This document shows positions 55,801 to 63,426 of a stretch of DNA of 64,000 bases, one piece after another (within the stretch, counting starts at the first letter, position 1; every line of letters starts with the position of its first letter). Source of the DNA: JAHFUI01 sp039931615. Its GTDB lineage: Bacteria; Acidobacteriota; Vicinamibacteria; Vicinamibacterales; CAVVIG01. The stretch is taken from positions 62,001 through 126,000 of the forward strand of contig JBDTRR010000005.1 in NCBI GenBank assembly GCA_039931615.1, read 5' to 3'. Under the pieces are notes generated by a model. That model did no database searches and was not told the DNA's origin. It was given only the letters and a program-made list of their open reading frames with translations. The translations under genes were made by a program, and so were the position numbers.

Positions 55801-56778
55801 TCACGCCAGCACCGCGATGGACTGCTGCATCCGCCACCATTCCGCCAGCCGGCGCAGCCCCTGCTCGAACGGGACGACCGCCTGAAAGCCGAGCTCCTGC
55901 TGGGCCCGCCACGTGCTGGCGGACCGCCGCGGCACCGGATTCACGGTCCGGGCCGGCTGGAACTGGACCGCCAGAGGGGAATCCATCGCCGCCAGCAGCA
56001 GCTCCGCACACTCGTTCATCGATACTTCGGTGCCGGTGGCGACGTTGAACACCGCGTCGGTCACCGGCGCGCGCGCCGCCAGGATGTTGGCCCGCGCGAT
56101 GTCCTCGACATTGATCAAGTCCATCGTCTGATGGCCGTCGCCGCAGATCACCGGCGGTTGGCCGGCCGCGATCTGCTCCATCCAGCGGATGAAGACGGCG
56201 GTGTCGCCGCCGGACGGATCCATCCGCGGTCCGTAGACATCGAAGTAGCGCAGGGCAATGTACTCGAGCCCGTACATCTCGTTGAAGGATCGAAGCAGTC
56301 CTTCGTTGAACGCCTTGGCGCTGCCGTAGACCGTCCGGTCGTTGTAGGGGTGATGGTGTTCGTCGGTCGGAAACTTGTCGGCGAGGCCGTAGACCGAAGC
56401 CGACGAGGCAGCCACCACCTTGCGGACGCCCGCCTTGACCGCCGCCTCGAGGACGTTGAAGGTGCCGTTGACCAGGACGTCCATCGCCAACGCCGGGTCT
56501 TCGGCGGACTGCGTGACGCCGATCGCCGCCTGATGGAACACGACGTCGATCCCCTTGATGACCTCGCCAACCAGGGCCCGGTCGCGGATATCGCCGTCGA
56601 CAATGGTGACGGCGCCAGCGGCGCCGGCCAGGTTCTCGCGGCGGCCGCGGACGAAGTTGTCGAGCACCACCACTTCGGCGACCCGTTCCTGAAGCAGGTG
56701 GTCGACGAGATGCGACCCGATCAGTCCGGCCCCGCCGGTGACCAGCACCCGGGCCTTGCGAAGATTCAACGTGTCCAT
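55801..56778 (-). CDS. NAD-dependent sugar epimerase/dehydratase
   Basis: A 325-residue extended SDR starting behind GGCGGAG. The NAD loop is VLVTGGAGLIGSHLVDHLL, the catalytic Ser is in AASSASVYG, and YGSAKAFNEGLLRSF carries Tyr-x3-Lys. RYFDVYGPRMDPSGG marks the UDP-glucose/UDP-glucuronate epimerase branch. It makes a nucleotide sugar for the polymer, and the exact sugar is not decidable. The preceding small gene ends 46 bp upstream, in a run starting from the sigma-54-type element at 57314. Confidence 0.88.
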   Translation of the reverse strand: MDTLNLRKARVLVTGGAGLIGSHLVDHLLQERVAEVVVLDNFVRGRRENLAGAAGAVTIVDGDIRDRALVGEVIKGIDVVFHQAAIGVTQSAEDPALAMDVLVNGTFNVLEAAVKAGVRKVVAASSASVYGLADKFPTDEHHHPYNDRTVYGSAKAFNEGLLRSFNEMYGLEYIALRYFDVYGPRMDPSGGDTAVFIRWMEQIAAGQPPVICGDGHQTMDLINVEDIARANILAARAPVTDAVFNVATGTEVSMNECAELLLAAMDSPLAVQFQPARTVNPVPRRSASTWRAQQELGFQAVVPFEQGLRRLAEWWRMQQSIAVLA

Positions 56779-56824
56779 AGCGGCTCCGCCTGTTGATCCG
56801 CGGAAAGGCGCGGCCCGATCACGA

Positions 56825-57169
56825 CTATTGGTCCTGGAGAATCTTCAAGGCCTCGATGAGACCCATCCGATGCTCGCGCAGCTTCATCTTCAAGCAGGCC
56901 AGCTGCATGTCGGGATTGGCGCCCCACTGGTCTGCGCATTCCTGTCTGAACCCGATGAGGCGCGTCCGGCTCTCGCTCGCCAACGCCGCAGCCGGCCCGC
57001 CATCGCGCCCGGCGATCTCGACCGGCGCCGGGGCCGGGGGCGAATCCGGCGGCGGCTGAAACGCCGTTGCCGATGCCAGCGCGGGACGCCCCGGGATCAC
57101 GATCGCCGCGACCACGCCGCACAACGCGAGGAAGCCGAGCACGATGAATCCCAAATTCCTGCCGGTCAT
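56825..57169 (-). CDS. Small membrane-anchored hypothetical protein
   Basis: A 114-residue protein from the ATG at 57169: MTGRNLGFIVLGFLALCGVV. A single N-terminal transmembrane helix is followed by a Pro/Ala linker (PPPDSPPAPAPVEIAGRDGG). A short domain with two cysteines follows (RQECADQWGANPDMQLACLK) and ends in a charged helix. No family is recognised. A cleavable signal peptide is possible. It heads the minus-strand run with the epimerase, 145 bp after a sigma-54-type element. Confidence 0.65.
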   Translation of the reverse strand: MTGRNLGFIVLGFLALCGVVAAIVIPGRPALASATAFQPPPDSPPAPAPVEIAGRDGGPAAALASESRTRLIGFRQECADQWGANPDMQLACLKMKLREHRMGLIEALKILQDQ

Positions 57170-57313
57170 GTTGCTTCTCCCGTCTGCACCAGTGTCGGCG
57201 CTGCGGATTGCGGTTGCGGTCAATCGGTTTGCGGCGTGAACGATCGACTGATCGAGCGGGGCCTGGATGCGGGTATCCCCGGCCACGTCTCTCGCGTTCC
57301 GCACCGACACTGA

Positions 57314-57328
57314 GCAAATGACTGTCCA
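57314..57328 (-). promoter_or_regulatory. Candidate sigma-54 promoter (minus, toward epimerase)
   Basis: Minus strand TGGACAGTCATTTGC has exact spacing and TTTGC at -12, while the -24 lacks the usual C at position four. It precedes the 114-residue gene by 145 bp, a long leader. Confidence 0.5.
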
Positions 57329-57479
57329 ACGCAGCAGACGTGCGCCGATCGCGGCCAACGGCCGGAATCATTGATTGGCGTGCTCCTCTCGCCGATTCGC
57401 CTGGCGGCGCCGGCAGCGCAGTCTGCCCGGAGGGAGAAGATCATCTTCCGCGAGGGCGCCGCGTTGTGCGCGTGCGTCG

Positions 57480-57545
57480 GGCTCCGACCGGATCGATCCG
57501 CGTCCGATTGAAGTCGGACGCCGCCTCCGGGCGGAGGCCCGCTGC
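57480..57545. repeat. Dispersed palindromic repeat copy next to an enhancer-like site
   Basis: CGTCCGATTGAAGTCGGACG (a near-perfect palindrome) followed by CCGCCTCCGGGCGGAGG. It resembles the first half of the copy at 28062 and runs directly into the palindrome at 57546. Confidence 0.55.
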
Positions 57546-57561
57546 GCAGACGAAAGTCTGC
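57546..57561. promoter_or_regulatory. Candidate enhancer site between divergent sigma-54 promoters
   Basis: GCAGACGAAAGTCTGC is a perfect palindrome, 138 bp upstream of the + promoter at 57700 and 217 bp upstream of the minus promoter at 57328. A terminator is unlikely because both neighbouring genes point away from it. It adjoins a dispersed repeat, so it could instead be part of that repeat family. Confidence 0.45.
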
Positions 57562-57699
57562 TTTTCGGCGCCTTTCGCTCGGTCTTCCGTCAGCACCGTC
57601 GGCGCCACCGTTCCAGGCGACGACGAGAATCCCCCCTGTTTACAACGATTTACATGAGCCGTTGGACGCGGTTGTCCGCTGCGCTGGACCCGCAGCCTG

Positions 57700-57715
57700 T
57701 GGTATCCGGCTTGCG
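57700..57715 (+). promoter_or_regulatory. Candidate sigma-54 promoter
   Basis: TGGTATCCGGCTTGCG has exact GG-N10-GC spacing with CTTGC at -12. RNA would start near 57727, which excludes the upstream ATGs at 57662 and 57719 and favours the ATG at 57782. Confidence 0.55.
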
Positions 57716-57781
57716 TTGATGGGATGCATCCACGTGTCAGCCACACAGGTCAAGCCGGTTCGGTCCCGCATCGTCATTCAG

Positions 57782-58141
57782 ATGGCACCCATCAACCGGC
57801 CGGTCGAGACGGCAGGCGCCGTGGGTGGTCATGGGACGGCGGCGGCGGACGCACACCGCTCCTATGAGCGGATGATCACGAGCCCGTCGTCATTCTGGAT
57901 GGCGGTCCGCGAACCGTTCATGCGGTACGACCTGACCCGGGAGGATGTGCGCCAGGTGGTTCGGCGAGGCCTCGAGCGCACGAGCGGCAGCTATCGCCTG
58001 CTGGCGGAGCTGTTCAACCTCCCGTCGGCAGACTACGAGCGGTTCCTCACGTTCCTGCAGGAATACGACTGCGACGTGAACGTTCTTCCTTTCTCATCTA
58101 TGCAGCGGAACGATCGACCGGCGATCGAGGGGGCAGTATGA
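57782..58141 (+). CDS. Stand-alone copy of the regulator C-terminal domain
   Basis: A 119-residue protein made almost wholly of the domain that ends the AAA+ proteins at 31600 and 58570: SYERMITSPSSFWMAVREPF, then LTREDVRQVVRRGLERTSGS, YRLLAELFNLPSADYERFLT and FLQEYDC. It has no ATPase. The last helix pair (GSYRLLAELFNL-x4-DYERF) resembles a diverged Fis HTH, so it is probably a DNA-binding or dimerising regulator. The start is inferred from the promoter position. Longer starts at 57719 and 57662 are open. The stop overlaps the start of the 72-residue gene (ATGA). Confidence 0.7.
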   Translation: MAPINRPVETAGAVGGHGTAAADAHRSYERMITSPSSFWMAVREPFMRYDLTREDVRQVVRRGLERTSGSYRLLAELFNLPSADYERFLTFLQEYDCDVNVLPFSSMQRNDRPAIEGAV

Positions 58142-58356
58142 AGCGAACGATTCTGTTGTCGATGGTCATTACCGTGGCGGTGGGACTTGGCGTGTGGCCC
58201 AGCGTGGCGTTGCGAATTCAGGCGGCGAATGCGTGGCCCGAAGTCGTCGCCGCCGGCAGCCGCAGCGATGCACGGCCGGAAGCGCTCATCACCGGCGGCG
58301 CGCTGCTCGTGCTCGCGTCGATCCTGCGACGAAACCTGACTGGAGACGCCAGATAG
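58138..58356 (+). CDS. Miniature PEP-CTERM-like secreted protein (candidate exosortase substrate)
   Basis: A 72-residue protein. Residues 1-32 (MKRTILLSMVITVAVGLGVW to ANA) form a signal peptide. After about 14 residues comes RPEALITGGALLVLASILRR: Pro-Glu, then a 14-residue hydrophobic helix, then Arg-Arg close to the C terminus (residues 46-65). This is the three-part layout of a PEP-CTERM sorting signal, with Ala for the second Pro. The processed peptide would be very short. It is coupled by a 4-bp overlap to the stand-alone regulator domain. A plain two-helix membrane peptide is the alternative. Confidence 0.5.
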   Translation: MKRTILLSMVITVAVGLGVWPSVALRIQAANAWPEVVAAGSRSDARPEALITGGALLVLASILRRNLTGDAR

Positions 58357-58376
58357 CCATCTCGCTGCCCCCCGAG

Positions 58377-58394
58377 AGTCAGCGGCCGCTGACT
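58377..58394. promoter_or_regulatory. Perfect 18-bp palindrome (operator or terminator)
   Basis: AGTCAGCGGCCGCTGACT is fully self-complementary, 20 bp after the stop of the 72-residue gene and upstream of the AAA+ gene at 58570. The lack of a loop and T-tract fits a protein-binding site better than a classical terminator. Confidence 0.45.
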
Positions 58395-58424
58395 AACAAA
58401 CAGACGCCAAACGAATAACCGTCG

Positions 58425-58518
58425 TATAATGAGACGCTCTTGTATCCTCAGGGAACCGATCACCAGAGAGATCAGGTGAAAGGTTGTTGACAGTCGTTGT
58501 CCCATCTATTGTTATACT
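58425..58518 (+). promoter_or_regulatory. AT-rich sigma-70-type promoter region
   Basis: The least GC-rich stretch of the window. It holds TATAAT (58425-58430), and TTGACA (58487-58492) followed after 17 bp by TGTTAT (58510-58515), overlapping TATACT. No sigma-54 element is present. The second AAA+ regulator therefore seems to be made by the housekeeping polymerase, unlike the genes it might control. Confidence 0.5.
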
Positions 58519-58569
58519 GGATACATATAACGACATTTAGATGCCCCTTTAGGACACAGAGGACATTTC

Positions 58570-59694
58570 GTGGATTCGCATTCACTGCTGGGTAGAAGTC
58601 GACTCATCGCAGAGCTGGTGGAAGAAGCTCAGCAGATAGCTGCCTGCGACTGTAAGGTCCTGATTACCGGGGAAAGCGGCGTCGGGAAGGAACTCCTGGC
58701 GCGCTTGATTCACGAGCGCAGCCCGCGCAGCCGCCGCCCGTTGATTACCATCAATTGCGGCGGCGTCGCCGAAACCCTGCTCGAGTCCGAACTGTTCGGG
58801 CATCTCCGCGGCAGCTTCACCGATGCGCATCGCGATCGCCGCGGGCTCCTCGAAATGGCCGACGGCGGCACCGTCCTGCTCGACGAAGTGGGCGAGATGA
58901 GCCTGCGCATGCAGACCCTGCTGCTGCGATTCCTCGAGAGCGGCGAAATCCAGCAGATCGGCTCCGAGGGCAAGCACACGATTGTCGACGTCCGCGTCAT
59001 TTCCGCGACCAACCGCGATCTGCTGGAGCGGACGCGGGAAAAAGAGTTCCGCGAAGATCTCTACTATCGGCTCAACGTCGTGCATCTGGTGGTGCCGCCG
59101 TTGCGCGCGCGCCGCGAAGACATCAGGCTGCTGTTCGAGCACTACCTGCGCCTGATGAGCGGCCAGCATCGTCTCGCGCCCTGCGAGGTCAGCGACGACG
59201 CGATGGCCCATCTCGAAGAGCATGGCTGGCCCGGTAACGTGCGCGAGCTCAAGAACGTGGCCGAACGGGTGGCGCTGCGCTTTGCCGGCCGCGCCGTCAC
59301 GCTCGCCGATGTGATGCGCCAGGTTTCAGACGACGAGCCGGCCCGGACCGTCGCGGCACCGGGTCCCTCAGCGGCGAACCTGCTGGCGGCGACCTGCTAC
59401 GAACGGATGGCCAAACGGGGTGAGACGTTCACGGAGGTCATCCACGAGCCGTTCATGCGGCACGACCTGACCCGGGAGACGGTGCGGAGCGTCATCAGCA
59501 TGGGTCTGACGCATACCCATGGCAACTATCGATTGCTCACCGAGCTGTTCAACCTGGCGCCGTCCGAATACAAACGCCTGCACAGCTTTCTGAAGAAGCA
59601 CGAGTGCCTGGTGTCGTTCCAGCATTTCCGCCAGATGGCCCGGCCGCAGCCCGCCGACACGGAGCACGTCGCCCGCTTCGTCAAGGCCGGGTGA
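58570..59694 (+). CDS. AAA+ enhancer-binding-protein paralogue with altered sigma-54 loop
   Basis: A 374-residue protein (GTG start, GAGG 10 bases upstream), paralogous to the one at 31600. It has Walker A GESGVGKE, Walker B GTVLLDEVGEM, sensor and Arg-finger region FREDLYYRLNVVHLVVPPLR, and WPGNVRELKNVAERVALRF. The sigma-54 loop reads GSFTDA (81-86): the usual Gly before Ala is Asp. The C-terminal domain (CYERMAKRGETFTEVIHEPF, LTRETVRSVISMGLTHTHGN, YRLLTELFNLAPSEYKRLHS) is shared with 31600 and 57782. No sensory domain is present. It may activate the flanking sigma-54 promoters, or act as a modulator if the loop change blocks sigma-54 contact. Confidence 0.85.
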   Translation: MDSHSLLGRSRLIAELVEEAQQIAACDCKVLITGESGVGKELLARLIHERSPRSRRPLITINCGGVAETLLESELFGHLRGSFTDAHRDRRGLLEMADGGTVLLDEVGEMSLRMQTLLLRFLESGEIQQIGSEGKHTIVDVRVISATNRDLLERTREKEFREDLYYRLNVVHLVVPPLRARREDIRLLFEHYLRLMSGQHRLAPCEVSDDAMAHLEEHGWPGNVRELKNVAERVALRFAGRAVTLADVMRQVSDDEPARTVAAPGPSAANLLAATCYERMAKRGETFTEVIHEPFMRHDLTRETVRSVISMGLTHTHGNYRLLTELFNLAPSEYKRLHSFLKKHECLVSFQHFRQMARPQPADTEHVARFVKAG

Positions 59695-59718
59695 CGATCG
59701 ACGGTCGCTCGCCCCGCA

Positions 59719-60711
59719 TCAGCCCTGGCGATGGGCCATCGCCGCCGCCAGCTTCCGCCGCTGCTCCTCGAGGACGTCGTCGACCATCGTCTCGAGCGGT
59801 GTCTCGAAACGGAAGCCGGTGAAGCGCGCCAGCTTCTCGACGTCCGGCACGCGGCGCCGCATGTCCTCGAATCCCTCGTCGTAGGCGTCGTCGTACGACA
59901 CGAACTGGATCTCGGACCGGCTGTCGGCGCGCGCCCGGACCAGCTCGGCCAGCTGCAGGATCGATACTTCTGCGACCGCACCGACGTTGAAGACCTGCCC
60001 CTGCGCGTCCGTCGTGCCGAGCAGCCGCAACACGCCCTCGACGGCGTCGCGGACATGGCCGAAGCAGCGGGTCTGCGCACCGTCACCGTAGACGGTGAGG
60101 GGCTCGCCGCGCAGCGCCTGCCGGGCAAAGTTCGGCAGCACCATGCCGTAGCGGCCGACCTGGCGCGGGCCGACCGTGTTGAAGAATCGCACGATGATGA
60201 CCGGCACCCGCCGCTCGTGGTGATAGGCGAGAGCCAGCCATTCGTCGAGCGCCTTCGAGCAGGCGTAGGCCCAGCGCGACCGGGTTGTCGCGCCGAGGCA
60301 GAGGTCGTCGTTCTCGTTGAAGGGAAATTTCGTGCTCTTGCCGTAGACCTCGGACGTCGAGGCGATCAGCACGGGCTTCTGCTTGCGGGCCGCCGCGCCG
60401 AGCACGACCTCGGTGGCGCGGACGTTGGTCTCGATCGTATGCACCGGCCGCTCGACGATCAGCCGCACGCCGACCGCCGCCGCGAGGTGGACCGTCGCAT
60501 CGCAGCGGTCGACCAGCTCGACGACCAGCGGCTCGTCGAGCGCCGACCCGATCCGGTAGCTGAACCCGGGCGCCCCGACCAGGTGTTCGATGTTCGACAT
60601 GCTGCCGGTCGACAGGTCGTCGAGGACGAGCACGCCGTCGCCCCGGGCGAGCAGCCGCTCGGCCAGGTGCGAACCGATGAAGCCGGCGCCGCCGGTGATG
60701 AGCACCTTCAT
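59719..60711 (-). CDS. NAD-dependent nucleotide-sugar epimerase/dehydratase
   Basis: A 330-residue extended SDR: MKVLITGGAGFIGSHLAERL, STSEVYGKSTKFPFNENDDL, YACSKALDEWLALAYH (Tyr-x3-Lys), RFFNTVGPRQVGRYGMVLPN and YGDGAQTRCFGHVRDAVEGV. The last pieces place it near the UDP-glucuronate decarboxylase/WbpP-like epimerases. It is the fourth gene of the minus operon that begins with the carbamoyltransferase, 13 bp after the DUF5989 gene. It likely makes a precursor for the same polymer or glycan. Confidence 0.88.
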   Translation of the reverse strand: MKVLITGGAGFIGSHLAERLLARGDGVLVLDDLSTGSMSNIEHLVGAPGFSYRIGSALDEPLVVELVDRCDATVHLAAAVGVRLIVERPVHTIETNVRATEVVLGAAARKQKPVLIASTSEVYGKSTKFPFNENDDLCLGATTRSRWAYACSKALDEWLALAYHHERRVPVIIVRFFNTVGPRQVGRYGMVLPNFARQALRGEPLTVYGDGAQTRCFGHVRDAVEGVLRLLGTTDAQGQVFNVGAVAEVSILQLAELVRARADSRSEIQFVSYDDAYDEGFEDMRRRVPDVEKLARFTGFRFETPLETMVDDVLEEQRRKLAAAMAHRQG

Positions 60712-60724
60712 CAGCGCGCGATCG

Positions 60725-60934
60725 TCAGAACAGCGTGTAGATGAACGGCGCCGCCGCCGTGCTGCCGAGCAGCATCAGCACGCCGAACAGGAACAGCACG
60801 GTGACGATCGGGATCAGCCACCACTTCTTGTTCTGGACGATGAATTGCCAGAATTCGGCCGGCAGCGAGGTGCGCTCGACGTGCGCCTCGCGTTCGAACG
60901 CGTTGCTCTCCGACGATTGGCGATCGTTGGCCAT
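60725..60934 (-). CDS. DUF5989 small membrane protein
   Basis: A 69-residue protein from the ATG at 60934. It has a polar N-terminal third, then EFWQFIVQNKKWWLIPIVTV and LFLFGVLMLLGSTAAAPFIY with the final TLF. This is the nearly invariant DUF5989 pattern: amphipathic FWQF...NKKWW, one transmembrane helix, and AAPFIYTLF at the C terminus. It is found beside carbamoyltransferase and SxtJ-like genes. Function is unknown, perhaps anchoring the enzyme to the membrane. Confidence 0.9.
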   Translation of the reverse strand: MANDRQSSESNAFEREAHVERTSLPAEFWQFIVQNKKWWLIPIVTVLFLFGVLMLLGSTAAAPFIYTLF

Positions 60935-60942
60935 ACTCTCTC

Positions 60943-61389
60943 CTAGAACTGCTTGAAGTATCGGGCGACATCGGCCGGTGGCGACCGCTTGACCCAGTAG
61001 GTGGCGGCGCCGCGATCGAGCCGGCGCGCCAGCGCGTCGCGTCCCATCAGGCGGAAGATCACGGCGACGAGCGTGAACAGCCCGAAATAGGTGGCGCCGA
61101 GCAGGATGTGACTGACCGTCCAGCCGATCGGGAACGACGCGCCCATCCAGACCAGATAGACCGGCCTGATCGCCGCCGGAAAGGCGAGGCCGACCGCCGA
61201 GACCACGACGGCCAGCGTCCAGAGGATCACCGGCGTCGTCCAGCTCGCGCCCGGCGGCGCCACGCCGCCGATCAGGCCGGCCCGCCACGCCACCACCGCG
61301 CCGGCCAGGGCGAAGAAGACCAGCCACAGCCAGGCGAACGACCGCAGCTGCTTGCCATCGGGGTGCCAGTTGATTTCGATCAGGGCCAT
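60943..61389 (-). CDS. SxtJ-like membrane protein
   Basis: A 148-residue protein with four hydrophobic segments. It begins MALIEINWHPDGKQLRSFAW and contains RPVYLVWMGASFPIGWTVSH and YFGLFTLVAVIFRLMGRDAL, ending with KRSPPADVARYFKQF. This matches SxtJ, named from saxitoxin clusters, where it also accompanies an O-carbamoyltransferase. The role is unknown. It is 7 bp after the carbamoyltransferase and 8 bp before DUF5989. Confidence 0.88.
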   Translation of the reverse strand: MALIEINWHPDGKQLRSFAWLWLVFFALAGAVVAWRAGLIGGVAPPGASWTTPVILWTLAVVVSAVGLAFPAAIRPVYLVWMGASFPIGWTVSHILLGATYFGLFTLVAVIFRLMGRDALARRLDRGAATYWVKRSPPADVARYFKQF

Positions 61390-61396
61390 GGCCGGC

Positions 61397-63232
61397 TCAA
61401 TCCAGCTCGAACGACTTGAGGTATTCGGCGCGATCGCCGGCCAGGCCGGCCGGCTGCTCGGTCTTGATCAGGAGGTAGTTCTCGAGCACCAGCGCATCCA
61501 TGTCGGTATTCATGAAACAGCGGAAGGCATCCTCTGGCGACCCGACGATCGGCTCGCCGCGCACGTTGAAGCTGGTATTGATGATGACCGGACACCCGGT
61601 CCGCGCCTCGAAGCTCCGCAACAAGCGATGGTACGCCGGATTGCGCGCCGCGTCGACCGTCTGCACCCGGGCCGAGTAGTCGACGTGGGTGATCGCCGGG
61701 ACGTCCGAACGCTTCTGCTTGAGCAACTCGAGCCCGTGCAGTCCGCCGCCGCCCACGTCGGCGACCCGCCGCCGCTCCTGGACGCCGGTGACCAGCAGCA
61801 TGTAGGGACTCTCGACATCGGGATCCATCTCGAAGTAATCGGCGACCCGCTCCTGGAGCACCGACGGCGCGAACGGGCGAAACGATTCGCGGAACTTGAT
61901 CTTCAGGTTCATCACGCTCTGCATCGCTTCGCTGCGCGCGTCGCCGATGATGCTGCGATTGCCCAGGGCGCGCGGACCGAACTCCATCCGCCCTTGAAAG
62001 CGGCCGACCACTTTTTCGCCGGCCAGAAGACCGGCGACGCAGTCGGCGATCCCGTCGTCGTCGAAATAGTGATACACGCACCCGGTCCGATCGAGCATCG
62101 TCTTGATCGCGTCATTCTCGAAGCGCGGCCCGAGCAGCGATCCCTTCTGCCGATCGAGCGCGACCACGTCGCGGTCGTGGCCGAGCAGTTGATGCCAGAC
62201 GAACAGCGCCGCGCCGAGCGCCCCGCCCGCGTCGCCGGCGGCCGGCTGGATCCAGAGGTGCTTGAACGGCCCCTCGCGCAGCAGCCGTCCGTTGGCGACG
62301 CAGTTGAGCGCCACCCCGCCCGCCAGGCACAGGTTGTCGGAGTGGGTCTCGTCGTGGAGGTGCCTCGCCATCCGCAGCACGATCTCTTCGGTGACCACCT
62401 GGACGCTGGCTGCCAGGTCCATCTCGCGCTGCGTCAGCGGCGACTCCGGCCGGCGGGGCGGCCCGCCGAAGAGCTGGTGGAACCGCTCGCTGGTCATCGT
62501 CAGACCCTGGCAGTAGTTGAAGTAGCGCATGTCGAGGCGGAACGATCCGTCCGCCTTCAGGTCGAGCAGATGCTCGAGAATCAGATCGCGGTAGCGCGGC
62601 GCGCCGTAGGGCGCCAGTCCCATCACCTTGTACTCGCCCGAGTTCACCTGGAAGCCGGTGTAATAGGTGAAGGCCGAATACAGCAGGCCGAGCGAGTGCG
62701 GAAACCGCAGCTCGTGGGTCAGCTCGATGCGGTGCCCGCGCCCGGTGCCGGCCGTGGCGGTCGCCCATTCGCCGACGCCGTCGACGGTGAGGATCGCCGC
62801 CTCTTCGAACGGCGACGGAAAGAAGGCACTGGCGGCGTGCGACTCATGATGCTCGAGAAAGACATAGCGGCCGTTGAAGCGATGGTCCAGGCCGCGATCC
62901 ATCTCCCGGGGCAGGTGGAGCTTCTCCCGGAGCCAGAGCGGCAGCGCCTTCCGGAAGCTGGCGAACCCCTGCGGCGCGAACGCGAGATAGGTCTCGAGCA
63001 GGCGCTCGAACTTGACCAGCGGCTTCTCATAGAACGCCGCGTACGTCACATCGTCCGGCTTCAGGCCGGCCTCGCGCAGACAGTAGTCGACCGCCTGCCG
63101 TGGGAAGGCCTGATCGTGCTTCTTGCGCGTGAAGCGCTCCTCCTGCGCAGCGGCGATGATTTCTCCGTCACAGACGAGAGCGGCAGCGGAATCGTGGTAG
63201 AAGGCGGAAATACCGAGAATGGTCGTGGTCAC
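61397..63232 (-). CDS. O-carbamoyltransferase (NodU/TobZ family)
   Basis: A 611-residue enzyme from the GTG at 63232 (AGGGG eight bases upstream): MTTTILGISAFYHDSAAALV. The N-terminal Kae1-like domain carries the metal-binding HHESHAASAFFPSPFEEAAI, TVDGVGEWATATAG, and LCLAGGVALNCVANGRLLRE. The YrdC-like C-terminal domain has FQGRMEFGPRALGNRSIIGD and NTSFNVRGEPIVGSPEDAFR. It transfers carbamoyl from carbamoyl phosphate via carbamoyl-AMP to a hydroxyl, here probably of a polysaccharide sugar. It is first in the operon with SxtJ, DUF5989 and epimerase. Confidence 0.93.
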   Translation of the reverse strand: MTTTILGISAFYHDSAAALVCDGEIIAAAQEERFTRKKHDQAFPRQAVDYCLREAGLKPDDVTYAAFYEKPLVKFERLLETYLAFAPQGFASFRKALPLWLREKLHLPREMDRGLDHRFNGRYVFLEHHESHAASAFFPSPFEEAAILTVDGVGEWATATAGTGRGHRIELTHELRFPHSLGLLYSAFTYYTGFQVNSGEYKVMGLAPYGAPRYRDLILEHLLDLKADGSFRLDMRYFNYCQGLTMTSERFHQLFGGPPRRPESPLTQREMDLAASVQVVTEEIVLRMARHLHDETHSDNLCLAGGVALNCVANGRLLREGPFKHLWIQPAAGDAGGALGAALFVWHQLLGHDRDVVALDRQKGSLLGPRFENDAIKTMLDRTGCVYHYFDDDGIADCVAGLLAGEKVVGRFQGRMEFGPRALGNRSIIGDARSEAMQSVMNLKIKFRESFRPFAPSVLQERVADYFEMDPDVESPYMLLVTGVQERRRVADVGGGGLHGLELLKQKRSDVPAITHVDYSARVQTVDAARNPAYHRLLRSFEARTGCPVIINTSFNVRGEPIVGSPEDAFRCFMNTDMDALVLENYLLIKTEQPAGLAGDRAEYLKSFELD

Positions 63233-63426
63233 CTGGCCCCTTGATTGATCGCGATGTTCCAGCTTACCATCTGGCCCCCCCACGCCCCCGACCCCGCCAT
63301 GGCCGGGCTGACGCGAATCGTCACCGTGGCGCACATCACGCTCGGTTCGTCTCACCCGCCAACCTCGAGTGATGCCCGGCTGTGCCGGCCCTGCGCCCGC
63401 GACGATGCTATGGTGGCTCATCCCCC

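Noticed and set aside
57546..57575. Rho-independent terminator (GCAGACGAAAGTCTGCTTTT)
   Set aside because: The hairpin plus T4 looks like one, but both flanking genes start here and point away, so there is no transcript to end. A regulatory site or repeat is preferred.
57662..57781. Longer starts for the stand-alone regulator domain gene
   Set aside because: ATG 57662 lies upstream of, and ATG 57719 right at, the predicted sigma-54 promoter and would precede the RNA start. The extra residues have no likeness to the paralogues. This would be reversed if the promoter is not real.
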